Assembly (NCBI GenBank): GCA_020152595.1
Contig: JAIGNY010002025.1
Coordinates: 805,001-869,000, forward strand
Source: Chiridota heheva
Lineage: Eukaryota; Echinodermata; Holothuroidea; Apodida; Chiridotidae
Length of the DNA stretch: 64,000 nt
Reading direction: 5' to 3'
The translations under genes were made by a program, and so were the position numbers. The notes below the pieces were generated by a model. It was not told the origin of the DNA, made no database searches, and saw only the letters and a program-made list of their open reading frames with translations. Shown in pieces: positions 23,641 to 34,811 of the stretch. Numbering within the stretch: position 1 is the stretch's first letter; the number at the start of each line of letters is the position of its first letter.

Positions 23641-25269
23641 CATTTATCCAACCTACACTATACAGTTAGGTGTAGTGTGAGGGTCTGGCACGTGTAGCCA
23701 TAGATTTCATGCAAAGTTTTACGTCATAGATTCTTTTTTGGTTATAGAAGCATAATTTATTTTGGAATGGGATATTGTTCATATAGTTTGTAATATTGTT
23801 TAAAGTTCGCATCGAACGTCATAACATTTTTACTTTGACATTGTTGTGAGGTCTCCTTCAGATCCGCTGTTGAGTGTTGTATTGTGGGTCCCGAAGATAC
23901 ATTTCCCGGTAAGAAATTTGGGTCCCCGTCGGCCTAGTAAGATCAAAATGTGTATCTCCCTCTACTTCACGAAGCACCAGTATAAAGGCCGGTTCAATTT
24001 GCTGATTTTTCAGATTACTAAAATCGTCCTAGAATTGGCATTCTCCTTTTATTTATTTCTGTATCGCATACTCCCACCCTCCATACCCGTCACTATCAGA
24101 TCCAAAGGTGGGAAATTCCTCATATTCCATAGAAATGCATGAAAAAACAACATATGGTATAATCGGTGGTGTTTTTTTATCCATCACTTTGTACCATATT
24201 CAGAATGTTCTTTCAGGAGACTAAGTTTGTGAAGAATGAAAGAATGCAAAATCCCTGCAATATATATTAATACTGATGCTTATCTTGTGAAGATAGCAAT
24301 CTTGTTTAAGTAAGGACGATTTTCGCAAATAGAAAGAAAGCATTAATTATATCAGTTGATTCTTGTTTTTGTCATACCTTAAAAGACCTCTTATAGCCAT
24401 TTCCGAATCTTAATGAAAATGTTTGGCCGTTCCTGAATACTCTAGGCCTATATAGTTATAACTTTTTGCAACACAATATTGGTGGTTGTACATTTAGGGT
24501 ATACTTCACTGCAAGGTTGTTTAATATTCATTTTGTTTAGAATTTACGTTTCCGCTTTCTTCCAATAAACAGTCGGGCAGTCGGGCAGCGACGACCGACT
24601 GACCGAAGATTCTTGAACAGTTGGACCTGGGACATAGAATTTTAGTGGCGCTTTGATTTATTTTGCTATTTTGGAGACATGTACGAGACCCCCCCCCCCC
24701 ATCCCCCTTCCTCTTTTTTTTTTGTATGTAACAAAGACCCCAATTCGGAAGTGTTCTTAAAGCAGAAGGCAGAAGTAAAGGCTTTATAAAGTAAAGTAGT
24801 ATAATGCAGTCAGCCAGTGTAGGCCTATCACCTCAATATTTTTAAAGGGTGGAAACTGTGAAATGATAATGCATGCATGTATACGCGCGAGGCGTGGAAA
24901 AATCACGATTTGTTTATTTTCTAGTACGATATTTGTGTCACTTGCTGTTAAAACAGCATCATTTATACTAACAGGAATTTTGTGGTAATATTTGAAAGAA
25001 AACTATTTAATGTCTGTAAAAGACGCATTCTTGAACTTTGCAACAAAAGGGTGGGCACGTCAGTCTATGACAGGGCCTGTGGTCCACATTGTAAGAGTTG
25101 TCCTAGGGACCAATTCAAAGGTGTCGATGGTGAATCACATACAGTAACTGCAGTTTGCAAAGCTGTTTGCTATCAATTCATAACATTGGCCGCATCCGGA
25201 ATACATTACTAGAGAAAACTGCTGAAACCATGGTGATTGCTTTCATAACATCTATGATTGACATGTGGT

Positions 25270-25880
25270 ATTAAAAAGACACAGCTTGGCAGACATCAGA
25301 GAATCCAAAACACTACAGCAAGACTAGTAACCCTCATTAAGGATGTACGACATCCTTGCACTCATCAAAGCACAGAAGTAGGTGCTCACATTTCCCGTCT
25401 TGCAGGATATACACTGGTTACCACTTGAAGAGAGGATTGTGTTTAATTTAGGTTTATTTGTTCACACAATTTTAAACACTTTTTGTACCTCGGTCATATC
25501 TTTGTGATCTTGTCATACCCTACGTGCCTGCGTGTTGTAGCCTGCGCTCATCCTCACTGGACCTTCTTCAGGAACCCGCAGCAAAAAACACAACAATGGG
25601 GCTGCAGGTTTTTTCATGTTGCAGCTGCAAAAACATGGAACACCCTAACAACTTCTTCACTTCTTTAAGATCTTCATCAAGCTTGGACAGTTTCCAAAAG
25701 AATTTGAAGACCTACTTCTTTCATGATGCATTTAACTAACTCTCTTTAGTGATGATATTTTTGTTGCTGTGCATATAATCATATTCTTTTGACAAATGAT
25801 TGTCTTGCAAAGCACCATAAGTTGCCTTTTGGACGGATACCAGCGCCATATAAAGTGTTCATAAGTATTATTACTAGTGA
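25270..25880 (+). mobile_element. Decayed LINE reverse-transcriptase C-terminus and 3' tail (L2/CR1 style)
   Basis: Frameshifted pieces in the family order: LQRIQNTTARLVTLIKDVRH (about 25300-25360), LQDIHWLPLEERIVFNL (about 25402-25455), YVPACCSLRSSSLDLLQEPA (about 25520-25578), AAKTWNTL (25626-25650) and SSSLDSFQKNLKTYFF (about 25674-25722). These match the conserved C-terminal 'LHWLPVxxRIxxK', 'RSLRSS', 'APKLWNSLP' and 'FKxxLKTHLF' positions of L2/CR1-like reverse transcriptases. The end GCGCCATATAAAGTGTTCATAAG with ATTATTAC is the typical 3' terminus. Stops and frameshifts make it inactive. Confidence 0.75.
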
Positions 25881-27327
25881 AATTGGGGTGACTCGACCAG
25901 GGGGTTGCCATTTTGACCCTTACGTTGCGTTTAGGGTTTAAATTAGTATTAGTGTTTGAAATTCACAATTTGATGCCCCTCTATGTATAGGTCAATATTT
26001 GTGTTACTTTCTTTAATCAGTCAATGAAAATATCAGTTATAGATCTGAAAAGGGCACTTTTCCCTCTCTGAAAAACATTTCTTTTAAATTGTTTAAAAAA
26101 AGAGGCGAGTACGTGCCCCTGTACCTCGGTTCAAATGACTCTGAAAGAAGTTAGTACGTTCCTCAGGTTCTATACAACAAGAGGAGCCGCCACTCACATA
26201 GCAAGGGACATGTGGGAAATGTACCCGTTCCCATATTTTCAGAAAATAAAGTACATACAATTCAAAGCTTTGTGTAATGTGCGTTTTATATATTTTGTGT
26301 CTTGAAATGGTCGCCTTGAGCTGTTGAGGTGGTCTTATCGCGCTCGGTATTCATTACTATATTGGACATATCGCCATCAGAACACTTTCGAACGTTTATT
26401 TTCAACAGCCATTACAAAGACTAAGCAAGAAGTGTTTATAGCACGAAAAACAACTGATGTGTTAATTCGAAGTCGATTTTTAATAATAGTGTGAACAGTT
26501 GAGAAACGTTCAGCACTGATTGAACGGTGTGTGCAAGAAAAATACGCTGTATTTGTAGTGGCTACAACAAATATTTTCCCACGTTTTTGTTTTCTGTTTG
26601 TAATATGGGTAAATGTCATGTGTTGGGTATAAGGGTAAATGTGTTATTATATCTGTTACTTCAATAGAAAATACAGATAGAGCCGTCCCTTCCTCTCCCG
26701 TTCATTTGTCTTCTTGTAGGTTATGATTATCAGATTAAGACTTCCTCGTTGACATTATCTCATCAAGTTTTTTTTTCTTTTTTTTTCTGATCTCTTTTGA
26801 ATAAATATTTGACAGAAAAATAAATGTATTTGGTACAATTTTATCGAAAGTTTAATTTCACACTCAAAAGTTATTGTTTATTATTCTATTTTCTTTTGAT
26901 ATGATTCAAAATTCATATCGAATTTCACCTTTTACCGAAAATCATACAAATTTAGTTTTTTAATCACACATTCAGTCGACAGGCCAATGGACATGGAAAA
27001 CTCATGAAAAAACACAAAGATGACGGAAGAACAACGGAATACAGAAATGTGGTCAAAAAATTAATTTAGTTTTGGAAAACGTATACATGTTCATGGTCAT
27101 GAGGTCATTTGATCTAAAAACTTATTTTAGGATATTACTAATAAGGTTGTTTTTGTCAAAGGGCATCATCTAAATTCACGTCATATTTTGTTTGTCTAAA
27201 AATATATCAGAAACTTTTAATTAAAATCAGGAAATGCGTACAGGAGATGATAATTTTTGAAAGATTGAGAGGTCTTTACATTTCGGAAAATTTATTTTAG
27301 AATCCAATTTTGAAATCGTTACAAGTT
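25881..27327. other. No gene recognised
   Basis: Unique-looking AT-rich DNA. An 80-codon minus frame at 26377-26619 has no recognisable motif or splice context. Confidence 0.4.
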
Positions 27328-27488
27328 ATCAGGGACGCCTACACGCAAACCGGCAAAAGGGTGAAACTTAATAAAGGAACCCCTCTGTGACCTGATAACG
27401 TCACTTGAATCATTTCATGGTGGAAAAAATAGTATATGCGTACGCCCTTTCCCTTTGTACGTGCAGTTCACGTGTAGGCGTCCTTGAT
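27328..27488. repeat. 161-bp element with 18-bp terminal inverted repeats
   Basis: ATCAGGGACGCCTACACG at 27328-27345 is mirrored by CGTGTAGGCGTCCTTGAT at 27471-27488 with one mismatch. The interior has a GATAACGTCAC block and no coding frame. The size fits a small MITE. Confidence 0.7.
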
Positions 27489-27574
27489 TATTTTCATGAT
27501 TTCACAATTGGAATCTTTAAGATGAATTCTGAAAGGAAGCAAAATTGTTTTACGTTTGTAAAATATTCCGAAGA

Positions 27575-27608
27575 GCATTCCCCATAGCCTCCAGGCTATG
27601 GGGGATGC
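27575..27608. repeat. Near-perfect 16-bp hairpin
   Basis: GCATTCCCCATAGCCT, spacer CC, then AGGCTATGGGGGATGC, one wobble/mismatch. It lies 87 bp beyond the inverted-repeat element at 27328-27488. Confidence 0.85.
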
Positions 27609-28076
27609 TTTGAAACGGCGACAATAAATATAATTACAAAAAGTATTCTACGTAGAATTGGCGGCTGGAATGGAAATGAGCAACATAAAATATACAGATG
27701 CATTCACAACAAGTTTGAAGTATCTGTGTATTCGGTAAAAGTTCTACAATTTACCAGATTAACATATATACACTATTTTCATTTTATACATCATGTACAT
27801 TGTAATGTATCACTCTAAAACAAAACTCATTTATGTATATGTACAAATTTGTATACAATATAAAAGCAATTCTCGTGTATTATTTAGAACTTTATATGCT
27901 TTGAGCAAAACGGCATCTCCATATACTTTGGGCCACTTTCCGAAGTGAATTTAATTAGGTTAATTTAGATTAGCAAGACTTCATTGCATAGTAAGTCTGC
28001 AATTCATAAATGGCAAAATATCAATACAATTTTCTATAGAATAAAATACTTAAAAAGAGCTATACCCCAGCAAACA

Positions 28077-28442
28077 CATAACATTTTTGTGACATTTAAA
28101 AAAAGTCGGAGAAATGTAATTTTAACACGTAATTGATGCATATCGTAATGTTCTAAGATGCACTTAAAATATTTTACTGAAGTTTTAAGAACATTTTACT
28201 AAAGATATAGCCTCTTTCACAAGGTTTAAGAACATTTTACATATGTTTCCATCAAGTGTTCTCGAAACAACGTTATAAAGATGTTTTACAATAAGTGTCA
28301 AAATTATATTTTAAAAACATATTGTATATGAAAACATTATCTTAAAGTATTAAGAAATATTTATGCCACAAATCTTACGCCATACATTCAAATATCATTA
28401 AGATGTTTTCATTTCATAATATTGTAACAATTTGTGTTCGCT
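28077..28442. mobile_element. MITE-like element with CAGCAAACACA ends
   Basis: Starts CAGCAAACACATAACATTTT and ends with the near reverse complement (TTTGTGTTCGCTG). The interior has repeated AAGAACATTTTA and AAAAACAT motifs in both orientations and no open frame. CAGCAAACACAAAACRTTT-type ends are a pattern I recall from dispersed non-autonomous repeats of many invertebrates. Confidence 0.6.
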
Positions 28443-28445
28443 GAA

Positions 28446-30102
28446 ACTATAATGGAATTCAACCACGATTCTTGTTTTGTAACTGTTTTCTGCAAAATTG
28501 TATATTTTAAGGAAACTCGCGCCCGGCAATATTTGACTTCTCACACTAGATCTTCATACAAAATCGGCTAAAAAAACCCACCATTCACACCTTGTAGCCA
28601 TACAACGAAAGCAATTCCATTTCGAGCAATTTGACATGGTCATCTATTCCTAGCACCACACTAATCGTTAACTTATAATTCATCTTAAGAAGTAAAGGAT
28701 TTACCATAAAAGCTAAGGCACGAGAAAACATGAGGTGAATTTACTGTTATCCGATAAACCAGCATCATGTTTAATCCTTGATAACCACGACTGTTTATGG
28801 TTAAGCCTATACATGCACATCTTTCTGCTTAAAACATTTGAATTGCTTGAATCAGTGTCGCGGAATAACCGTGATCAGCTGACGCATTTCGACCAACCAG
28901 ATAATTGTTTTCTTGCCATACATCATGTTGCGGCTTGTTGCCTAATCAAATAGCTACGTGGTGATGGCGACAAACCACACCAAAATCATACCAGAGTGAT
29001 AACATCTATCTGCTCATATTTACCCTTACCCGCGACGATATCAAAATATATGACCAAGAATTTCTCAAAGCTGCAAAGATATCTCATATGAGACTGACGG
29101 GTAAAGTATGTTTAGATAACAGTTCCACAGGATTCTATACCATTTCAGCTGGAAATATTGTTAACTTAAAGTATATAAACTAAGGAACCTTACATTAATA
29201 ACAACTGTATATTATGATATTCAAGCAATAATAGCTAGCATAATGTTATCTTTATGAATATCATTCAAAGATGATCTTATCTTTTTAATCTTTTGTATTT
29301 CGTACCTCTGTGGCCTGTATGAGCGGATGAAGGAAATTGAAAATATCCAGAACTATTTAACTTCCTTATGCACCTTTAGACAGCCTCTTCTAAGAAATCT
29401 AGCTTAATTAGTTTTCAACCAAGATTTAATTGCCTGCGAAGACAAACAGGAAATATATTTATAAACTTTTCATCTTCTGTAAATTGCGAAATTCATTCTG
29501 AAACAAAGCATACAGGAAGTGACGGAGCAATAGGTTCAGGTCAAAGGGCATAAGTCAGATAATATGGAATGTCATTACTAACGAAAAATTTCGCACAATT
29601 AAACGTAAAGGTATTCTTTCACTAGAAGTTACGAATCTAGAATTTTCTTGGAGTAATCAGTTTTAAGAAACAAGAAATTATCAGAAAATGTCTTCGTCGA
29701 ATTTGTAGGGAAATTGATCAGATATAAAACAAAAGCAGCACGTTTCATTGATGTATCTCAACGTCATTTGAGTCACTTAATTTCAGATCACTTTAATTGA
29801 CAATAGGTTGCAAAATAGCTCGTTGTGCTGGTATGTGAGCGCCCTCGATAGCTTGGGCAATATCTAGACTGCTAGAGGTGCTTGACTTGCATAATAATCA
29901 TATAAAAATAATGTAATACGTTATATATCAGAGGTGCTTATCTGCATGTGTGACATGCATGTGCGATTAACGGACATGATATGCTCCTATCTGGCAAACA
30001 GCAAGTGAAAACGCCAGTGAATAATACCACATGGGAACATGTGCAAATACGCATCCTGCATAAACATCTATTTCCCACTATTTTAAATTAAGCTGTTAAG
30101 TA
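28446..30102. other. Unique DNA, no gene recognised
   Basis: Low repeat content and moderately mixed base composition at 28560-29000. No splice-bounded frame is recognised. Non-coding regulatory DNA is possible but cannot be judged from one sequence. Confidence 0.4.
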
Positions 30103-30138
30103 TACATACATACATACATACATACATACATACATACA

Positions 30139-30172
<34 letters not shown>

Positions 30173-30195
30173 CATACACACATACATACATACAT
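30103..30195. repeat. (TACA)n microsatellite
   Basis: About 23 tetranucleotide repeats with a few interruptions near 30165-30185. Confidence 0.97.
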
Positions 30196-30519
30196 ATGAT
30201 ACTTATAAATATGAATTCATTTCACTGATGGAATTACAATTTTTACGGCAGATTTATATACTTCGATGTGAAATTTAAATATATATTTTCAATCACAAGA
30301 AAGAAGTATTTTATAGTTTTATTCGTATTGTAATTCATATTCCGACGACTTTATTTACTCCTATGAAATTCTTTATCAAATTTGCAGTTTGTGTCGTTTT
30401 CACTACGGAAACTATTCCAAATTAGTTAGAAATTAAACAACTTTCAGTAAAATACGCCAATAAAAAAAACAGAAAGTGAGTGTGTTACATCAGTCTACTA
30501 AATTAGAATTTCTACACCA

Positions 30520-30525
30520 TTTATT
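30520..30525 (-). terminator. Candidate polyadenylation signal (minus strand AATAAA)
   Basis: TTTATT on the plus strand, about 295 bases beyond the stop of the minus-strand exon at 31161-30820. Contextual support only. Confidence 0.25.
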
Positions 30526-30819
30526 TATGAAACTTTTGGACATCTCTGAAACTTCTGAACAAAAGTATTTCCTGAACAAAAGATTACTATGCAAATAATA
30601 AAGCACTAACAATGTAACTTTCGGCAATGGTTAGTTACTTCATTGTAAATTGTTTGGGTTTTGGATTGGCAAGCATGCTGTGCAGCAAAATTATACGCGG
30701 CATAATAATTTTCAGCTCTCTTTTGGGGCAAAACAATCATCTTATCTTAGGTTGACACTAAATGTGGCATCATATACGAGCAATTACTGCTGTTTAATCT
30801 ACATATATTTTGAATATAC

Positions 30820-31161
30820 TTAAAAAACATTCGGGTGTCCTTTATTGAAAATAGGCATAGAAATTATTTTTTCTCGTGCTACGTTTCTTAAATCAGGAGG
30901 TGGGTGCCACATGGGAGGTTGCAGAGGATGCATGGTACGCACAAGAGGAGGAAATATTGTTGGTGGATGTGACGGCTGAAATATGGCGGCTCCCTGTGGT
31001 TGGCGACTGGAAATATAAAATGGTAATCGATTCGTGGTTGTCCAAATCCCAGGGTGTGTTTTCATCATCATATGGTGGAAAGGAACGGGAATGGTTTGGT
31101 CAAATCTCTGTATGAATCCTTTAGTTGTCCTGGAAACGACTTTGACTGGAATTTCAGGTAA
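30820..31161 (-). CDS. Probable C-terminal exon, Pro/His/Met-rich, unrecognised
   Basis: On the minus strand a good acceptor (CATGTTTCTTACAG) precedes 113 open codons ending in a stop at 30822-30820. The peptide begins LPEIPVKVVSRTTKGF, has HHMMM and a proline-rich run (QPSHPPTIFPPL, HPLQPPMWHPPP) and ends ISMPIFNKGHPNVF. Such composition is common in C-terminal activation regions of transcription factors. It is on the same strand as the Pax exons, 23 kb downstream of the paired-domain exon. With the first AG it is phase 0, while the known Pax exon ends in phase 1, so at least one more exon, or the AG 16 bases further in, would be needed. Membership in that gene is speculation. Confidence 0.45.
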   Translation of the reverse strand, partial: LPEIPVKVVSRTTKGFIQRFDQTIPVPFHHMMMKTHPGIWTTTNRLPFYISSRQPQGAAIFQPSHPPTIFPPLVRTMHPLQPPMWHPPPDLRNVAREKIISMPIFNKGHPNVF

Positions 31162-32488
31162 CTGTAAGAAACATGAAAAAGAAATTCTTCTGATAAACTC
31201 AGTTGTCTTGAAATATGTCAGACGAAATAAAGAAGGGCGTGTTTTTACGTCCTTGATAAGAACAATGATCAGTATCAAAATATGAATTGAATGAAAATAC
31301 CATAATTTTAGCCAACAGATGATACAAAAATACAGTTGTCGCTACAAGTGAATTAAACTGTATGTCAATTCCCAGAGATACATTTGAGATGAAATAAATG
31401 TCAAAAGATACTTTCTGATCATATACTTTCTGATGCACATATCAATTTTTTTTTTTTTTACATCTTTTTACTAAGCATTGTACATCAAAAGTTGCCATTT
31501 TGGTTATTGGTTATATATACTATTGAATGTGTGGATTAGCTTTCTTCCGTTCCAAAACCAGCTTTTTACGAAAGAAAATATAAGCCAACATTTTTAATTT
31601 GATGTATCGTACAGATGTTTAACAGACAAATCTCTGAGAAAGCTTATAGAATGATTCTTTTTTTACAGGATAAGCATGTAAAACAGAAAAAAGACAAAAC
31701 ATTAACTTCTTTGATTAGGTAACGCACGATTGATTGATCAAAATGTAGTAAAAGCATTATGTCTGAATTCAATAAGCTTAGCTTATTACATTTTCAATTC
31801 ATACACTTTTTACAATTATAATTAATTACATCTATTAAGGAGATAAGAATACCTTAAGAGAGATACTTTAAAAAAAATAATGACGCATTTCTTTTAAATA
31901 TAATTGTAGATAACAAAGAAACGTATCTGGTTAGACATCAACTATTTACGGTAAGATTGTGTGTATATGATGCCATACAGCCATATATCAGCATATCAGA
32001 CAGGATCCTCCAAAATGGTACCTTTTTGATAAAGATTTTAAGATGATATTCTGCCAATCTCGTGAACAAGTTTTTCATATGCCTTCTGTCAGTCTGCACT
32101 GACTGACTGATTAGTTTCTTTATTTTTACATATCATATTCCACATTCAGAGTTAACTGGTTAAAGTTTATGCTAAAGATGTATATCTATGTGGCCAAATC
32201 TTTTGATCCACAATCTTATGGAAAGCGTCTAAGAAATGCAAATACCGTATAAGAGTTTGATTGAAATAGTTTTAAGGTAAATAGAGTCCACTAGAAAAGA
32301 GCTAACAATGAAAACGCAAAATCAAACTATCATTAACTGTTAAAAATAAGTTTGAACGAAAACCACCGATTACAAAATACATTTGCCAATGCCAGATTGC
32401 GGGAGATTTGTCTGATTAATCATACTAATGAGTAAATTGTTGTATTTTCAGAGATGTTTTCATTAGACCTGAGGTTTCATTCCATGCG
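31162..32488. other. AT-rich DNA without a recognised feature
   Basis: A T-run at 31447-31459 and no exon or repeat family copy recognised. Confidence 0.4.
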
Positions 32489-32930
32489 TAAAGGATTAAT
32501 TCAATAGTCGAGCAAGTTCATCCTATATGAAGAGATGAAAAAAGAATTTGAATTGTAACAAAATTGTTTAAAAACTTATTCAATATCTTCATCCGTTAAG
32601 AAGATATTTAGAAAATATTTGCTTCAGGTGGTAGACTATTATTGACTTAAATCATTTCTGCTTTAGTACTTTCCAGACATCCAATGGTTTTTAGTCAAAA
32701 GATCGCAGGAAAATTATGATAGAATACATAAAGACTTGAGTTTGAGAAATCCGAGAGTGTGACATCACAACTTGTCTGATTTAAGTCGTTTCTACACAAA
32801 TGATACAGAACTTTTAACTTAAATACATCTTGAAGGGAATAAGATTTTTGAATGCTTTCTTCGCAATTTCGTTTTTTTTATAATTCTTTCATATAATATT
32901 AACTTTATTTACCAGTAAACTAGTCTTTAA
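32489..32930. mobile_element. Family A foldback element, copy 4
   Basis: Left end TAAAGGATTAATTCAATAGT; right end is its inverted counterpart (TTACCAGTAAACTAGTCTTTA). The interior retains CCAATGGTTTTTAG, GTGACATCACAACTTGTCTG and CTACACAAATGATACAGAAC, all shared with copies 5 and 6. It is diverged, hence older. Confidence 0.75.
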
Positions 32931-33970
32931 AAGTGTTTACGATCCATTCTTGCTGTCATTTTCTACTTATGGCCTCCGGAACATATTCTATAAACAAATG
33001 AACTGGCTTAATTTAGGAGACTGTGCAGCTGAAATATTCGTGATCAGTGTTTTGCCGCTCTTTCTTGAGAATATCTTGAAGTATTTTATCTTATGCAACA
33101 TGCTAATTCAACCTTTGTTGATTTTTTTAACTGCTGCTAAATATATTTTATTCCTTCTGTAATTCTGCAGCAAGTTAGAGGATCAATTTTCTTATTTTTG
33201 TATATATTTTTTATCAAAAGATATTTTGCCATACTCTGATAATAAGATACCACAAATAACAATAGAATATGTATGTAACATACCGGAAGAGCATATAAAT
33301 ACATTAATATAATTTCAACGAAGTTATTAAACAATACAAAATATAAACATTAAAAAAGAATGTGTTCGTTGTTCATACACCGTAATAACATATCACGGAT
33401 TCATTTCGTCTGGCTATCTGGTTGAACTTTAATGAAAATTGTAAAACGGTAAGATAAAATATTTGTCTGTGCTTTGATACGATATTGGGATTTCTAACTT
33501 CTTTGTTTAGTTTAACGAGAAGACATTTTAATTAGCTAAAGGATGGCTTTCAACAATATGGTTTTAAACATTATGGGTCATTTTAATAACACACCTCGCC
33601 ACAATATAATGAATTGAAGTCAACAATATTCTTTTTCACCCCTAAAGATTAAGGGTATTAAGATTGGGGGTATTGACTGTATGTCGAATCGCCTGAGGAT
33701 GACCTATCAAGATACTGCAGGGGTGTCAGGAACAGAATATAATTCACGTTTTAAATGTGATTTTATTCTCTTAAATTGTAAAACAGAGATTGCTGCAATG
33801 ATTTGTTCAAATAAAACCAAAGTGAAGCTGGCGTTATATTTTAGAAATGGTAATTTTTTTTTTTTTTGGCTGAACATAGTTTGTCTAAAAATGTTTATAC
33901 ACATATGGAAGATGGAATATAGAGCTATTGGCTTAATGAAGTGAAACTTTAAATAATTCATTTTCATGAT

Positions 33971-34170
33971 ATATCAATGAAAAACGGTGTTCATTATAAT
34001 ACTAACAAACCAATCTAATTGTTTGCTTTTATTCCATTCAATTATAAGAAGCACTATTTGTTCTGACATGTCTGAGAAATCATTACAATGAATATGTTTA
34101 CATGGTTTATTGTTTGTTTGGGCAGCCGAATTTTAGTCCAAACAGAGGTCAAAAGGGAACTGCACTTACA
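33971..34170. repeat. Local direct duplication, unit 1
   Basis: GGTGTTCATTATAATACTAA, CAATTATAAGAAGCACTATT and GTCCAAACAG...GTCAAA...GGGAACTGCA recur at 34654-34811, with deletions in the second unit. Confidence 0.85.
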
Positions 34171-34653
34171 TTCTGCAAATTATGTATTTCTTTTAGTTTG
34201 TAATGATCTAACTGTTAAAGTTTAAGTATGTATAATAGTATGACGTAAAAAAACTTAATACATTTGAACGAAAACACAAAACAAACGTTTTGTAGTCTTT
34301 CTTTTTTAAATTATTTTTAAGAAGTGTTGACTGGAGCCAGATGTATATCACAGTATGATTGAAATCACAAAGGTCTGTGAATTTGTGCGTAACACATTTG
34401 CATATTAGTATTTGCAAATGAAAAAAATGTAGCAAATTTTGATGAGGGTGTTTGTAGGTTTCATGGTTTTTCATTTTGAAAATTGAATGTCTGTTCAACA
34501 TTTTTGGAGTCTAAACTCGCCTGTTATTAAGCAATTATTTTAATTAACAACTACACAATTTGGCCAATTTGACCTCTATAGAGGGATTTCATCACGTGAA
34601 TCTAACTCAACTGGACTCTATTTTTTGTTGCGTTTATGGAACAAAATTCAGAA

Positions 34654-34811
34654 ATATCAATGGCGGTGTTCATTATAATACTAACAAACCAATCTAATTG
34701 TTTTGCTTTTATTCCATTCAATTATAAGAAGCACTATTTGTTCTGACAAGAAATCTACAATGACCATGTTTACAGTTTCAGTCCAAACAGGTCAAAGGGA
34801 ACTGCAGTTAC
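34654..34811. repeat. Local direct duplication, unit 2
   Basis: Shorter copy of 33971-34170, offset about 683 bp. It lacks the segment around GGTTTATTGTTTGTTTGGGC. Confidence 0.85.

Noticed and set aside
24982..25212. 76-codon plus frame with several cysteines
   Set aside because: Cysteine spacing fits no zinc-binding pattern I know; it probably precedes or belongs to the decayed LINE at 25270.
26377..26619. 80-codon minus frame
   Set aside because: No motif or splice signals support it.
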